DNA of 64,000 nt from Cymbomonas tetramitiformis. Taxonomy: Eukaryota > Chlorophyta > Pyramimonadophyceae > Pyramimonadales > Pyramimonadaceae. Shown piece by piece: positions 29,589 through 44,500 of this stretch. Below the pieces are notes generated by a model that worked only from the letters and a program-made list of their open reading frames with translations, did not search any database and was not told the origin of the DNA. The stretch is from NCBI GenBank assembly GCA_001247695.2, contig LGRX02027263.1, positions 1 through 64,000 of the forward strand, read 5' to 3'. A program made the position numbers and the translations under genes. Within the stretch, counting starts at the first letter, position 1; each line of letters opens with the position of its first letter.

Positions 29589-32500
29589 TTAACCACCGAC
29601 AGACAAATAATGGGCGGAGCGTCCATGTCGCGTCGACTTCCGAAAGTCGAAATTGATCTCTCTCTCTCTCTCATCCGGATCGTGACACACGAAGCCTACC
29701 TCGGGCGGATTCTCGCGATCCACGAGATTTTGTACATGATTGTCCAAAGCCGCGTCGCCGTCGACCATGAGCTCTCTCACCAGACGCCTGCCCTCGTAAT
29801 CCTCGACGGAACGGAAACTGCAAGAATCCAAAGAGCCGCCCGATTCGAAAGGAACGTCGTCCAAAAATCCCGTGACGGCTTGCTTCCATCGGTCGTGAGC
29901 GTTGAACAGAGTTTCCGTGTATTTTTCGTTCCAATAATTGATGAACGCCAGAAAGGGCAAGGTGGTGCCCGTTTCCTGGAAGGTGTGGTTATCGTAGTTT
30001 ACGGAACGGTTGGTGTACAATTCGTTGGCCTCGAACACGGACTTTCCTAGTTTGGTCGACACCGTTCGATTTGTAAGAAAGGAAAACATGCGTTCCAATC
30101 TCGTATCGATCGCTTGGTACGAACGAGACGGGCTCGTATCGGAGTGAGTGGATAGCACGTCGCACGGACCGTACCGGTACCGCTCGGTCTGAGACCTCGA
30201 GTACGACCGCGACGATGCGAGGTTTGGATCGTCCTCGAAGCGTAAACCGTCGTTGCGCATGAAAAGTCGCAGAACATCGGGGTTGTCATCGGTGGTGTTG
30301 TAACACTCGCTCATCGGAAAATCTGCGCTCTGACTCGTGTTGCCAAAAGGAAAAGGCGCGTCGTAAAAGGAAGCGCGCTCCGCGGCGACGTCGCCCGACA
30401 AGCTTCGGGGCTCGATGGCGTGAAAAGTTCCGACGGTCCCCACTCTGCGGTACACGCGAAGCTCGGTGTTCTCACTCTCGCACACCTGTTCGTCGCGCTC
30501 TTTGGGAAAGACGAGCACCGCGTGCGCGTGATCACCGGTCACTCGGTAAGCCGTCAGTCGCGTCAGACCATCCGTCGTTCGAACGTGGTCGAAGTAAGCG
30601 TTCCGGAAGGGCCCGTAGGTTTTCACGTCGTCGCTCTGAACGTCGACCGGATTGGAACAGCCCGAGGCCCTGTGATGACAAGTGAATCGGTAGTAAACCT
30701 CCCAGTTGAAGGTTTCGAATTCCGGATCGTGGGTGCCGGTCTCCGAATCGGTTCGGTCTCCGTCGTCCCGTACCGTTCCTCGGTCTCGCAGACCGAACGT
30801 TTCGCACATGTCCTGTTGCACCTTGTCGTCGTCGTAATTGTCCAAATACTCGTTCAAGGCCTCTCCGTCGCCGTTGAATATGCGTGCTTGATACCCCCGA
30901 AATTCGAAACTGTACGAGTCCGGGGGAGTGGGCGGTGAGTACGCGGTCGTCACCGGCGACCGTCGCGTGTATTCGAAACTGTTGCTGCTCAGCTGTGCCG
31001 CGGCGGCGTCGTAGAGTTCGACGAACGTGTACCGCAGGTCGTTCCACGCATCCTTCTGAGCGTCGCTCGACCGCGTGAAGGGCGATTCGCTGCCGTACGC
31101 GGTGTCCAAGAAGGAACGATACACCGTTCGATCCCAGGCGGCGTCCGGCTTTGTCAATCCGTGCATGATCGCGGAGGAGTTCGCCCCCAAGCTGGTGATG
31201 GTGGTGCCGTAAATGTACTGCGAGTGCGCGGAATCGGTGTGGAACATGTTGTACGAGTTGAACTCGTAATGATGCACGTCGTAGATCTCGTATAGGAACA
31301 CCGGGAGTATCGCGCGCTTCGTGTACCAGTACGAAGGCGTCGTCGTAGCGTGCTCGGCGTCTTTGTACTGCAAGTAGCCGCGCGCGCGGAAGCCGCTGGA
31401 AAGCATCTGCCAGTCGTAATTGTCGTGATCGTACGCTTTGGGAAAGTAGCCGTCGAAAACCAAACTCAGAGTGTCCGCCAACGTGTCGGCGTTCAGGGTA
31501 CCGTAGACGCGGCTGGTGTTGGCGTCGTTTTTTGCGAGCAGGGTTCTCTCTTCGGCGTGGTCGTCGCTGCTATCCAGGAGGTGATTGCCGTCGGTAAAAT
31601 GCGCGGAAAGCGAATACTGGTCCGCGTGGTTCGTGGCGTGATCGACCACGTCACCCTTTCGCAACGTCACGGATGGACCCCACAAGAAACCGTGGTCGCT
31701 GGCGAAGAGCTTGGAGTCCACCGGAGCCGCAAGAACGACGCAGGTGCCCATCATAGGCATGTCGTCCCAGCGTTCGACGATTCGGTTGTTCACGCAGTAT
31801 TCTGAAGAGCATTCCAGGTGCCCGTCCTCGCCGACTTCCAGAGTGCCGTTCGTTCGATACTTGGAGACCGTGTTCAAGTCGGAGAAATACAAGGTGCGTG
31901 TGACCCGATTATGGTGTGTCGAGCATAGGTTCACCGAATAGGTGCTCATATCAAACTCCGCATCGGACACATCGTACACAGGCTTCTCGCCACCTCCACG
32001 ACGAGTCGTCGTCGACTGTACCGACACATCCTCCACGCTCATTTCGCTCTCACACGTTCCGAATTGTCTATTGCTGCATTCTTCGTCGTGCGAGCATACC
32101 CACTCCGCCGTCTGCTTGACCCCTCTCCATCGTTCGTCGCTGCAGTTCGTGAACATAAAGTACGAATTGTTTGTCCGATCAGCGTCTAAAAGGCTCACGT
32201 GAAGGGAGGGAAAAGAGGCGGAACTAGATGTTGATGTACTTATCATATCAAGCCCGAACGTCAGAGACACCTCTCTGGTCCGTGGAAGCCTGGATCCGCT
32301 CGCGTATCGATCGGAATCCACACCTTGTACGAGGGAGGAGGCCCCAACACCCTTACATGTCACCCATCCGGGAACCATATAAGTCAGCTCCTCTTCGCAC
32401 GCTGGGGTGTCGCACTCCACGATATCCGACGGGTAAGGTGGGTCTTCTTTCAGATTTCCCAACGTGTTTTCGTTGATGGCTCGACACACACGTCGACCGA

Positions 32501-35500
32501 TGGAAAGCAGTTCCGCCCACAGCGAGTCGCCGTTTTCGACCCCCTCGCGCGCTTTGTCCGTCAAAAACACGATGCGAGGTCCGACGATACCGACATCCGT
32601 ATCCGACGATCGCGTGTTGCACCGGTTCGTCCGACGCGCGGTGGTGTTTGCGTTATCCTCTCCACACACCCACGCACCGAACGCGTCGAACTCGCGATAG
32701 AGGGATGCCAAAACGCCATCCCCCAGTTGATTGAGCGCGATCGACAACCCGTATTTCACCCACCGTCTGAAGTAAGCTTCGTTCGAGTGATGCTGCAGCT
32801 GCTCATCGGTCGCGCCGGTCAGATTCATCAGCGCGGGCGTCACCATGGCACTCGAATGAAACATGGCGCGCGAGAGGGTGTATGACGTATCTTCTGTCGC
32901 GTTCCACTCGCAACTTTTTGGGTAGCAGCGATGTTTTGGCGAGAAGGCCCACGAAAAAGAAGACGCTTGCCAAAATGCGTTGCCGTCCAAGTACCCACCG
33001 TCGTTCTCGGGATGAACGAGGTTCGTCAGATTTTGGTAGGTGTCGGCCTTAGGACGAAACGCGTTATCCTGCAGGTAGGAGTCCGCCGCGAGAGCGTAGG
33101 GCCAGCTCGAGCGATAAAGACGTCGATGGCGCTCCAACCAGTTCGACGAAGCCGGTGCTCTCATGTCGGTCCGGAGTATTCCTTGTACGCATTTTTTCTG
33201 GTCTCCTGTTTCACAGGTAGCGCCGTAACTGGCAAAATTCTCATCGTCAATGTAAAAATAAGCTCCATCCGAACCGTCGACCGCGTTCTGCCCGGTGCTC
33301 ACACCACACCGAACGTAGTGAACGCATCCCATAGCGAAACAAATGTCTTGGGCCTCCTCGGTCGAAATGGTTGCATCGCCCTGGGCCGGATCTACGGGTC
33401 GATGATCGTAATCGGGTCGCATAAAGTCGTGACCGTGTGTGTTGTACTTGCACGCATTTTTGTTTACCCACCGACTCTCGCTATTTGCCATACGCGAACT
33501 TTCCACCTGAAGACTCTTGTGGGCAGCGAAAAAAGAGGAGATCGACGTGTTCACGGCGCGTACTCCGGGTCCGTGTCCTCCGAAGACTGCCTGTGATTGT
33601 GCGGTCACATCAGCGTTTTCCTCGTCGTACTGCACGAGTTGCACCAAACCATTCAATTGAGAGGTCACGCCGATCTGTGCGCAAACCTCGTTCCGGTGGG
33701 TTCCTCTCGTCGCTTGGCCAAAAGCGATGTACTCCCACCCGATGGCACGTCGAAACAAGTAGCACGTCAAGCAGTAATCACTGCCGTCCCTCGCAAAGAG
33801 CAGATGATAGAATTCGCAATCCTTGGTGGATTCGCATCGCGAAAAACAAGAGTCCTCCGAAAAAACCTGCGCGTCGTTCGTATCCACGCTCGCTCCTTGA
33901 TAGTAGGTGCAGTTGACGCCGTCCGTCTTCAAGTGATCTTCCGGACTGATCGAGTCCGCGGAGTATGTGTGATATACCGTTTTTGATATCAAGAAATACA
34001 ACGGGTCGGATTGCTCGTTGTAGACGCAATCCTCGTACTCGCCGCCGTAATCGCACGCCATACTGAGCACATCCTCGTCGTGCGTCGCGCTCAAGTAGTG
34101 ATCCGGATCGCTTCCCGTAATCCTCGTCAAAAACTGCGCGTCGTCGTACACGTCGAAGTTGTGGTACTTACCGACGCCCACGTACACCGGGGGCGGTACA
34201 GGAGGCACGGGCGGGTATTGAGGAGGAGAGGGTGGGTTAGGAGATGAACGCGTTCCCGATCGCAGCTGCGTCAAGTACCAGTTTTTTTTACTCTTTTCGC
34301 GACTCACTATACAACTGTTCTCGTCAGTTTGGTCGTCCCAATAATCGCAGGACATTCTTCCTTCTGCAATTTGGTACGTATAGCCGACACTCATGGTTAC
34401 GCAACGGTAGTAATGATCATCTCCGTTTCTCGTGAGACGTTGGGCGTTAAACGTGCTGCACCAAATATATGGTGCCCCGTGCACGATATCCTCCTCCGAA
34501 CACTTGGCTTCGCACGCATCGAGTGAATCCAACCACTTATCATCATCGGAATTGAAATAGTCGGATCTACTTTCACTCGCAGTGCCAAAACAGATTGTAT
34601 CTCCTATATAGCCAGAATCCTTTCCGTCGCCGTTTGAGGTAATTTCGTACGGCATGTAGTCGTAATACGGCTTATCGGGAGGCGGACTCGGGTTGCCCGG
34701 TCGCGGCGGTGCGGGCGGAGGCGCGATGTATTCCGGCCCGATGGCGCCCTCGTCGCGGCCGTACGCCGGTCGCAACCTCTCGCAGTCCTCCTTCGTCTGT
34801 TCGGCTCGCTCGAAGATGAAATCGCCTTGGGTGTTGTCTCGATAGCACGTCGGCATCCTGTTCCGCAGGTAGCGATTCCAGAGAAGGCCAAACTCGGGAG
34901 GAGCGGCCGGGCGAATCGAGCCTTCGGTGTGGTCGAAGTATTCGCCCGGTCCGTCCGCGCACACTCCGTCCGCGCAGGAAGCGTCCGCGGGCGCTTTCGT
35001 GTACTTGTGCGGTGAGTGCTTCAGCCGCCACGCGCCGTTGACGTCCGCGTAATCCGCCGTGGGCGCGTCGAACGCACCGAAGAGCTCTCGGGAAGGCACG
35101 CGCGCTCTCTCCGCTTCGGCGACGCGGGTCCACATAGTCACCTCGGGCGGCGGCCACAGGACTTCGATGGGAAGGCTGCGGTCCCCTCGAGCGTTCGCGC
35201 GCTCACGCGTGGCCGCGTCGATCATCCCCTTCGAGAGCAGGACGTCCAGCGTGTCGTTCGACATGCGCCGGTAGGTGAACGCGGGGTAGTAGTACCGCTC
35301 CCGCATGTCCACGGCGGTGTGCGCCGTGTACAAGTGTCCGGAGTGCCGGCTGTGCACGAACTCCTTGGAGTCGCCGTCCGCGCGAGAGCCCGCCGAGGCG
35401 CCTCCCGGCAAGAAGGCTTCGTACGACGCACCGACATCCGGCCGATCGCCCTTCCGAGAAGCGCCGGCCCTACCGCTGCGCGACGAGCCAGCGTCGCGCT

Positions 35501-38500
35501 GCGGCGAGTTCCTGGTCCACGGTGGCGCGTGAGACACGTGCAGCGTCTCCAGCGACTGCTTTCGGCGGACGCCGAACTCTTTGGTCGAGTAGCGAGCTTT
35601 GCCGTAGAGCGTAAACAGGAACGCGCGGATCGCGCCTCGACCGGCCAGGTCCGTTGGAAAGGCGTTCTCAAATTCGTCCGCGTCGTACATCCCGTCCTGG
35701 GAGGTGCGGTGGTCCGACTGAAAGACGTAGTCGCTGTATACGCCGGCGGGGTTGTCGCCGCGCGTTTTGTCGAGCGCGTACAGGAGTCCGTCACGCGAAG
35801 CGCTCCAACCGCTGGCGTTGTCGCCGCGATGATGGCGCCAGGTTTGATAGTTCGGATAATAATGCGAAGTCATCATCTGATACCTGTGTTCGGAACAGGC
35901 GTCGTCCTCCAGACACTTTTCCGAAAGCATGTCGTCCAAGTCGTAAGGAGCTCCGTCGTACACGTACATATCCTGAGCGGAAAATCCCATGCAAGGCTGG
36001 CCGAACTCCTGACCTTTCGTGTCGTTGCTTCGTCGATAGGCGTGGGTGATGTCGTCGCACAGATCCGCCACCAGGTCCGACACGCGCTTGAAGGTCTCCT
36101 TGTTCGAAAAGTCGCTCATGCGCTCGCGAGACATTCCGAAATGCCGACGGTCGGAACGACTGTAAGCCCTCGCGTTGGCGCACATGACGGTGCTGCTCGA
36201 GTTGCACCCGTCGGCGGGATCGTGGTCCAGGTCGTCTCCGTGCTCGTTGTTGTACGGAAAGGTGACGAGGATGCGGCCCGGTCCGACGTTTCCTTCGTCC
36301 TGCTCCCAGCCGGCTCCTTCGTTGCGAAACAGGAAACGCGTGTCGTACTTCGAGCCCCCGTGCGCCCCCGCGTCGTTCCACATGTCCACCACCGGCATCA
36401 CGTTGTTGTAGTCGACCTGATCCGGATTCTCGATCGACTTCCACTGTTCCAAAAAGCTCTCCATGAACGTCACTTCCGGGCGCTTCTTCGCCTCCTCCGT
36501 GAGAGGCGTGTACTCGTCGGAGGTGGGATTGGACGTCACCGGTCGGCAATGAGTGTCCGGCGCGGTTTGAGCGCAAGTGCACAGCCGCTTTCCGTCACGA
36601 TTCGTCTCGTCCGCGGCGTCTCGCAAACGAAGCTTCCCTCCGCCCTCGATGTAACGTGTGGGAGCTTCCCACACCGTGTGACCGCAAGATGCCGGGCAGT
36701 AGTGGTGAACGGCGTTGACGACCTGCTTGCATTGTCTTCTGTTTATTCTAGTACGAGTGCTCGAGTCATCCGGGCTTAGGTTATCGCAATGAGCGTGCCC
36801 GTCAGGAATGTCGCACGCCTCTTCCTGTGACATCGTCATCACAGTACTTCCATATTCGAGGCTCACGGTATCAAAATCGCAGTATCGCGAGGCGTGAGTT
36901 TCGTCCATGTGCATGCGGCGATAATCCATCGACGCCTCGTCTAATGACGGATCGCTTTGCAATCCTTCTTCATCGTCGATCGCGACGCGCGAAGGGTGAC
37001 CACACTCTGATTCGGCGAGCTCCTCCAGGTAAAGACTCGCCTCCTCGATGCATTCCGCGTGCGGCCAGGTGACATAGTTATTGTACGGGTCAGTGCTTCC
37101 GTACGAAGACGCTCTTGATTCGTACGCGTACACGACGTCGTTCGGTCCGCACAAGCCAGTCTGATTCTTGGAGTAGCCTTTGATCCACATGGGTACGCCG
37201 TCCCTCTCGGGGTTTTCCACGGGCTCTTGCCAGCCGGAGGTGTACTCGTTGGGCATACGCAAACGAGGCCCGCCGACGTAGTGCAGATCGAGGTCCGGAC
37301 GCTGATCGCTCGCGTCGCTGGCCCCGTTCACGATTCGCATGTTCTGCCGCGCGCGAGTGTCCGTCATGGACCCGTCCTGATAGACGTCGCGCAGGTACAT
37401 GTCGCACCGAGTCTCCTCCGTTTCGCGACACGCGCTCACGGTCTCCTCCGACCGTTCCGACGCCCCGTATTCGACGGTGGCTGTCAGCGCTTCCACGCCG
37501 GTGAAGCTGTAGGTGTTGTACGCCGAATGCGGTCGGTAAGGCTGTCGGTCGTCCGAATTTCGCTGAAAGTTTAATCGCGAGTGCTCCGCGTTCGAGGTCA
37601 CGTACGCTTCGGCGATACCTCGCCGCTGAAGGACCTCGTTGGCACTGCTCACTTGCGTGAGAACACCGCCCGCGCTAACTTGAAACCGAGCTTGGTTCGT
37701 GTTTTGCTTTTCGGTAAGAACGGGCGCCGGAGGCGTGGCGGGCGCGGGCGGATTCTCCAAGCTCGATGCCGGTTCAAATTTCAGGGTGTGCCCCGCGCAG
37801 GTGTAGAGCCATCCTTGCGACGCGAGGATGTCGTTCTCGTCGCTCTGCGTGTGAGTTTGCAACTCGTCGCGGATCTCTTGCGCGGCTGGGTACCACAAGC
37901 TGCGTCGGTTGCTGCGAGAAGCGAGAACGCTAAGATGTCGCGTGTCGGAGGAGTCCGGAAAGAAGTCGGGGATCTCCTCGTCGTCGGTGGCGTTCCAGGC
38001 GGTGTCCAACCGAAGCAAACGCACGCTCTCGAAAGTGTCGGGTCGCGCGTGAGTGCCTTCCACGAACCCGAGACTGCGCCCCGTCAGGATCGCGAGCATT
38101 GTGCAGTGCGAGTCGGAACGGCTCGTCACGGCCCCGCAGTTGGAGGGGGCGACCACCTCCGATATCGCGGGCGCCGCGATTCCCTCCTCCACGACTCGAT
38201 CGCACCGATCGTAAACGAAGCTCGCGTCGGTCACGCGAGAGCTCCGACACGGAAAGGTGGTCTCGTTCAGCGCGTGCAAAAAGGTTTGAAAATGCATCAC
38301 CCCTCGCCCTCCGGAGAAGTTGGCGGCGTCCGCGGACGCGTGGATCCCACCGAAAGCGCGCGATCTTAATCGATCCCCGGGCTCCAGCGCCGAGTCGACC
38401 GCCCCGCGCGTACCGTAGCTGACGTTGATGCCGAAGGCCCCCTCCGTCCCGGTCGATCGCAACGTCGAGTCGCGCTCGTACCTCTCGGAGGAGGACAGGG

Positions 38501-41500
38501 TGGCGTTCGCGTCGGCGGTCCATCCGAAGAGCTCCTCACCGTTCGCGGTCTGCTCGAAGACGCGCGCGCGAAAGCGAGAGGACGTGCGCCGGCTGTGCAT
38601 GAGCGGGCGCTGCAGCGAGAGGTCGGGGAAGAGGTTCTGCAACACCTCGCCGGAGCTTTCGCCATCCACCGGCAGCAGCGCGAGATTCGTTCGAATGCCG
38701 ACTCGCACGGTCAGCTGGACCGTTCCGCAAAGCCGCTCGACGTTGCACGTGACCAGCGATACGTTGTGCAGCGCGGCGCCGTCGTCCGGGTCGGAACGGA
38801 GGCACCGACCCGCGCGCGCGTTGCCCACGCTCAGGCCGAACCGGTGGCCGCTCTCCAAGAGCTTGAGGGTGCTGGCCCGACTCGTCCACACGGACGGTCG
38901 CAGAGGATGCTCGGAGTCCTCCTCCTCGAAGAGGGTGGTGTACCCGTCCAGGAGCTCGCGAGCGTCGGTGATGGAGTCGGGCTGCATGCGAGTTCGGTTG
39001 CGGTTGACGGCGTGCAGAAAGGCTTCCGCGTTCGTCAGCGCGTTGGCGCTTCCGGTGGCGTCCTCGTCGAAAGGGTGCGTCGCCTGCTGCATCGCCAAAA
39101 CGGTCGATCGTCCTTTCGGATCGCGACCGAGCACCGAAAACTCCCCCGGCACGTGGGAGTCTTCGTCGTCCTTGCAGGGAACGATCTCGAAGAGCGTGTC
39201 GTTGGCGACCGACGGGTCGCAGACGCCCATGCGTTGATCGGAGAAGCCCTCATGATCGACCCGTCGGCGATACCCGATCCACACGTCGCCGTACTGCAGG
39301 TTCCACGCGCTTCCTCCCGCAGCCTCGTCCGCGAGCGAGATGGTGTCGCCGTTCGCGTAGAAGGACCCCCTCGCGTGCGAACCGTCCGTCACGTCGGGAC
39401 AGGCGCTCGACTCGCCCGCGCGGCCCACCTCGTTGCGCACCAGCTCGCCGGTGCCGTCGAGCACGAGGTAAGCCGAAGTGGTGTCGCAAGATGCAAAGCC
39501 GCTGAGAGGAGCGGCTCTGGCCTGGACGCCTCCGACGGCCGTCAAGTTTGAGAGCGCGCTTAACGTGTGCGTCTCGGCCACGGCGGACGTGGCCGCCGTG
39601 TCGCAAATTTTCGGAACCGCCGAACCTCCGTAATCGTTCAAGAGCTCGTTGTTGCACAAGCTCTGGCGAACGAGGATGGCGAGGTTCAGGTTATCGACCG
39701 CGTCCTTCTGTGGCGGGATCAGGTCGTTGCCCTCGCCGAACTGCTCGCGGCAATACTCGCGTGCCCGGTCGAACGTCAGCGGCGAGAGCACGACCTTGTA
39801 GTCGCCGGTATCGCGCGCGCACACGAAGGGCTTCTCTTGGGTGCAGGGCAGCGTCACCCATTCCGCGAATTCGACGTCCCTTCCCAACCGGCACCCCTCA
39901 CCTCCTTCGCCGTGCACCGCGCAGTGGGATCCGGTGAGCGAGTTGAGCGCGACGCAGTCGAAGGTGCCCGCCGCGTACACGGCCTCGAGCGGTTGCTTGC
40001 CGACGGTCGAACCGTGCATGGGATAGCCCACCGCCCAGTTGTTGTACGTTCGTCTGTCGAGTGCGGAACAGTCGGCGCGTTCCAGTTTGGAGTCCTGTGG
40101 GTGGGGGTCCGTCTCGGAGACGGTTCGATTATCGCGATCGGCGTTTCGCCGGGTGCAAAAGGCGTCCGAGGCGACGGATCCGTCCAGCCGCGTGAAGAGC
40201 TGCCGATTGTAGGACCTGGGTCGGGTGCGAGACCGAACCGAGAGGGCGCCGCTCCGTCGAACTTCGGGCAGGTGATGGCGATCACGAGTCGCCTCGCCGT
40301 ACAGTCCCACGTTACCCGCGGCGTCGAAATCGCCGACCACCTCCTCCTCACCGTCGGTCGACTCGCGCGTGTCCGCCGCGACTCCGTAAGAGAGATGGAC
40401 GTCGTTCTCGAACAGGTACCCCCGAAGGTCGTACAGCCGTCTCGCGCCGACGAGGGCGGACGTCAGGTAGAGATCGTCGTGTCGCTCCACCAGGTAAACC
40501 GTGCTGGATCGGAGAACCGCGGCGTCCATGCCCTCGTACCGGTCTCCCGCAACGGCGGCCTCCTCCCGTGTGAGCGCCTCGAAAGAGCCGTTCGTGTGAT
40601 ACCGTTCGTGAGAGAGACCGGGATCCGCTTGGTAGTGTCGAGTTCGAGAGAGGAACGGCATCTGCGTCGCGTTTGAGCGTTTGGACGGCATGTTCGGATG
40701 CGGAAACGTCCCCTTCGTCTTGAGGAACCGGTTGTCCGCGAGGGAGCGAACTCGAAACAGAGGATCCGCCGCGAGGTCGTCGTCCGCGCAACGCTCGACC
40801 ACGAAGACGCGTTGCGCGATCGGCGTCTTGGTCGACGTCCCGAAAAGCAGCCTCTCCGACCGGAGCGGCGAGAAGGCCACCTCCGACTCGTACACGAAGG
40901 GATCGGACCTGTTTCCTCCCAGCGCCGCACCCGCGCGCCCTCGGAGCGAGCGCGTGACCGAGGAGAACCGCTTCGCCCCGACCCGACCCACCACGTCGAG
41001 ACGATCGGTCACCGGACCCACCGCGCTCAGGTCCGCGTACCCTCGACCTCCGCCCGCGAGGTCGATCACCGTTCCGATGGTGACCCTCGTGACGTTCGGG
41101 GCGCGACCTCGTTGAGTCCAAGGGTAAGGCCACGGTGCGGCTCCCGGGCGGTCGACCAGGTCCGAGGGGAGCAATCGCTCCAGGGCGTTCTTCCTCGCGT
41201 TCGCGTACAGGGAGCGGTAACGATCCATCGCCTCGACGTTCAAGTAAGGAAACGTGCGCAGAGCGTTCAGAGCGCACTTGGCCGCCTCGTGACGCGCCTC
41301 CGCGGCCGCTTCTCGAGCGAGCCGCAGAGGCTCACCGGTCAGGACGGGCCGCCCATCGCTTCGCGTCGTCACATCGCCGCTCGTGGAGGATAACACCTCG
41401 CGTTGCACGTCGGACGCGCGTCGTGAGCAAACGGCGATCAATCGTTTACCGGCAGCGCTCATGTAGGCGAGGTTTTCCATGTTCAACACGTTCGGAGGGT

Positions 41501-44500
41501 CCACGAGAAGCCGCCGCGCCGAGACGTCTTCGATTTCTCCGGTAGCTTCGCTGGGAGGGTTCATCGGAAAGAACACGATCTGCGCCTCGTTCGTGACGCT
41601 TCTCTGCGTCACGAAACCGTGAGGGATCGACCGGCAGGAGCTTCTGGAACGCGAAGGCGCGACGCTCTCCACGACGGTGGAGAAGCCGCAGCGCGTGGCT
41701 GCTTGCGACATCTCTTCGGCGGTGAGAAGGTTGGCGTCGTGACACAGCGTCTGTAACGCGGAAGAGTTGCTCGCGGAGCACGTGGAGTAATCGCCGTCCA
41801 TCTTTTGTCGCCGATAAAGCGCCTTGGAAAAGGCGTACCGTCCTTTCGGGTGCCTCGCGGAAGAAAAGCCGGTGTACAGATAGGTTTCGTCGGTGTACAT
41901 GTCGCATATCCGGGAATCGGAGTCGAGCAGATCGTTAAAAACGGACTCCCCCTCGAAGACGAAAGGCAGCTCGCATCCGCTTTCCGAACTGACCGCGCCG
42001 GACTGATTTCGAAGCGCGACCCGCCCTTCGGCGTCTATGCTGTGCATGAAACCGTACGTCGCCGCGCTCGACGACGCGGCCCCAGAGGCCGACGCGAAGG
42101 TGATCTCGCGAGCGCGCGAGTCCGTCCACTCGAAACGCAGGTTGTGCGCATCCGCGGCCGTGTACGCGAAGGGATCGCTCCCTCGCGCCGTGCAGACCAT
42201 GCGGTACGCGGAACCCTGCAGCGTGAGCAGCACCTCTTCGTCCGCGGCGCAAGTCCCGTTCACGAAGAAATCCGTCAGTCTGTAAACTCCGTCGCCGGCG
42301 TCGCTGAGAGCTCGTACCGTCGCCGAGGAGGCCATGTTCTGCAGTCTGCCATCTCCGACGGCGCACGTCGAAGGGGTCGTATCGGAGGAGGCGACCGAGG
42401 AGGCCGCTCGCAAACTGTGAGAAAGCGCGTCGTCGACGTAGCTCGAGTCGTCCGCGGTGAAATTTCCAACGCCCCCCAAGTCTCTAGGAGCGAGCAGACG
42501 CCACGTCTGTCGCGCCAGACCGAGCACCTCACGACGGGTATCGTTGGAGGTCTCGCCGGTGTAAAACCTGCGAGCGTGAGACGGTAAGGCGATCCGGTAA
42601 CGGTCGGCGCACATGCAGTGAGCATCCATGAAAGCCGCCCCGGTGGCGGCCATGGTCCAGTCGTTCACGCGCGAATCGACGACCGCTTGCAGGCGATCCG
42701 CGAAGGCCTGGTTGGACGCGGAGTCATCATCGTTCAGGTTGTGCAGGCGCCACCCCTCGCCCATGTGATTCGCGCAAAAGTTCGCTTCGCCCAGCTCCGC
42801 GAGCGTGGGAAAGCGGCGCTCCTCCTCCTCGAAGTCGAAGCTGTACGCGAACTCGAGGTGCTCGCCGTCCACTGCCGGATCGTGCTCCGCGGGAACGGCG
42901 TCGGGCGACGCCACGTCCACCGAAAGGGCGTTCAGCACTCGAACCGTTTCCTCCAAGGCGGTTTCCGATGTCTGGGCCGATTCGTGATGAGGCACCTCGC
43001 GTCCGCCGTTGGCGATTCGTTCGAAGTCCGTGATGTCCCGCTCGCGGCAGACGCACGTGGGGCCATCCGCGGTCGCGCCGTCGTCGCACTCCTCAGGGCA
43101 GTACACCGTGTCGTCGGTGTTGCCGCTGTAGCTCGACACCGGGGAGAGCTGCGAGAACTCGCACACGCAGCCCTCCGGGAAGACGTCCCGAGAGTGGTAA
43201 CGCATGTAGAAGCCGCGCATGACCTGCCCCGCGGAGTTGCGGCAGACGGTGTCGTTCGTGACGGGCGGGTACAGCGGATACGGCGGCGGGGGAGACTTCG
43301 GTGAGGCGGGCGGCGCGGGCGGCGGCGGAACGTTCTCGAAGACCCGCGGCGCGCAGTGCCGCACCCGCCGTACCGGAGTCGGAGGGACGTACTCGAACGG
43401 ATCGCAGGAGCATAACGGTTGATGCATCCCCGCTCCGGTACCGCCGACGCTGAGGAAAGCGTTCCACGCGGGGTCCACCGAAGCGCTCCACGTCGCGTTG
43501 AAGGACTGCTCCGGCACTCGACCGGTCCAAGACGGTCCTTGGGCGAGCAGGTCCACCGTCGGGGAGAGCATGGACTCCTCCACCGTGGAATTGAGCCTTC
43601 GTCGCACCACTCGAACCGGCAAGCGCATCACGCGCGCTTCGTCGGAAACGATGAACGTGGCCGACTGACGCACGACGTCGTCCGCGATGTCCGTGACGGC
43701 GACGAGGCTGCACTCCACCTGCAGCCCGTAGCCTTCCGACACCAACCCGTCGGTGTATTGGTCCGCGCTGAGGCTGCACCGTCCGCGCATGCCGAAGTCG
43801 TAACTGACGTTGGCGCCCTCGCGGTCGAGCAGCGTCACCTGCAACCCTCGGCACACCGGATACCGCACCTCCGACTCGCCCTCGCGGGTGTAGTACCCGA
43901 GGGATTCGTCCCAACGGGAGCCGCTCGCGCGCGCGGAGACGAGGTAGGAGAGCACGGTGTCCCCGCTCTCGTCCAAACGCATTCGTCTCGGAGCGTACCA
44001 TTGGGAGGTCGGGCAGGTGTGCAACGTGCGCTCGTTTACCGGCAGGGACCGATCGTCGTCGCACGCGCACCGGTCCTGATTCTCTTCCGAGAAGGTGAAA
44101 ACGTTGGGCGACGTCCTAAGATTCGTGGTGTCGACGTTTTCCGTGTCCGCGAGGGAGGGATACCCCGAAAGCGTGCACATCTCCGCGTCCGGGTCGTCCT
44201 CGCGACCCTCCGGCACGGGACACAGACCTCGAGTGAGATCGCTCCTTCGGTAAGCGTCGTACACGGAAATGAAGAAGCACTCCACGGTAAGGTTCGTGGG
44301 CGCTTCGTTGTGCATCCACTGCTTGTTCGTGTAAAGAAAGGTGAAGTTGCTATCATCGCCCACCGCTTGTCGGTATCGGACGTAATCGGTCACCGGATCG
44401 TGCGGATCGAGGTGGTGGTCGCACCCGTAGCTCTGCCACGTCTCCAGACCGATTCCGTTGTGCACCTCCGAGTCGTCCTCGGCGTTCGTCGCTCGCACCG

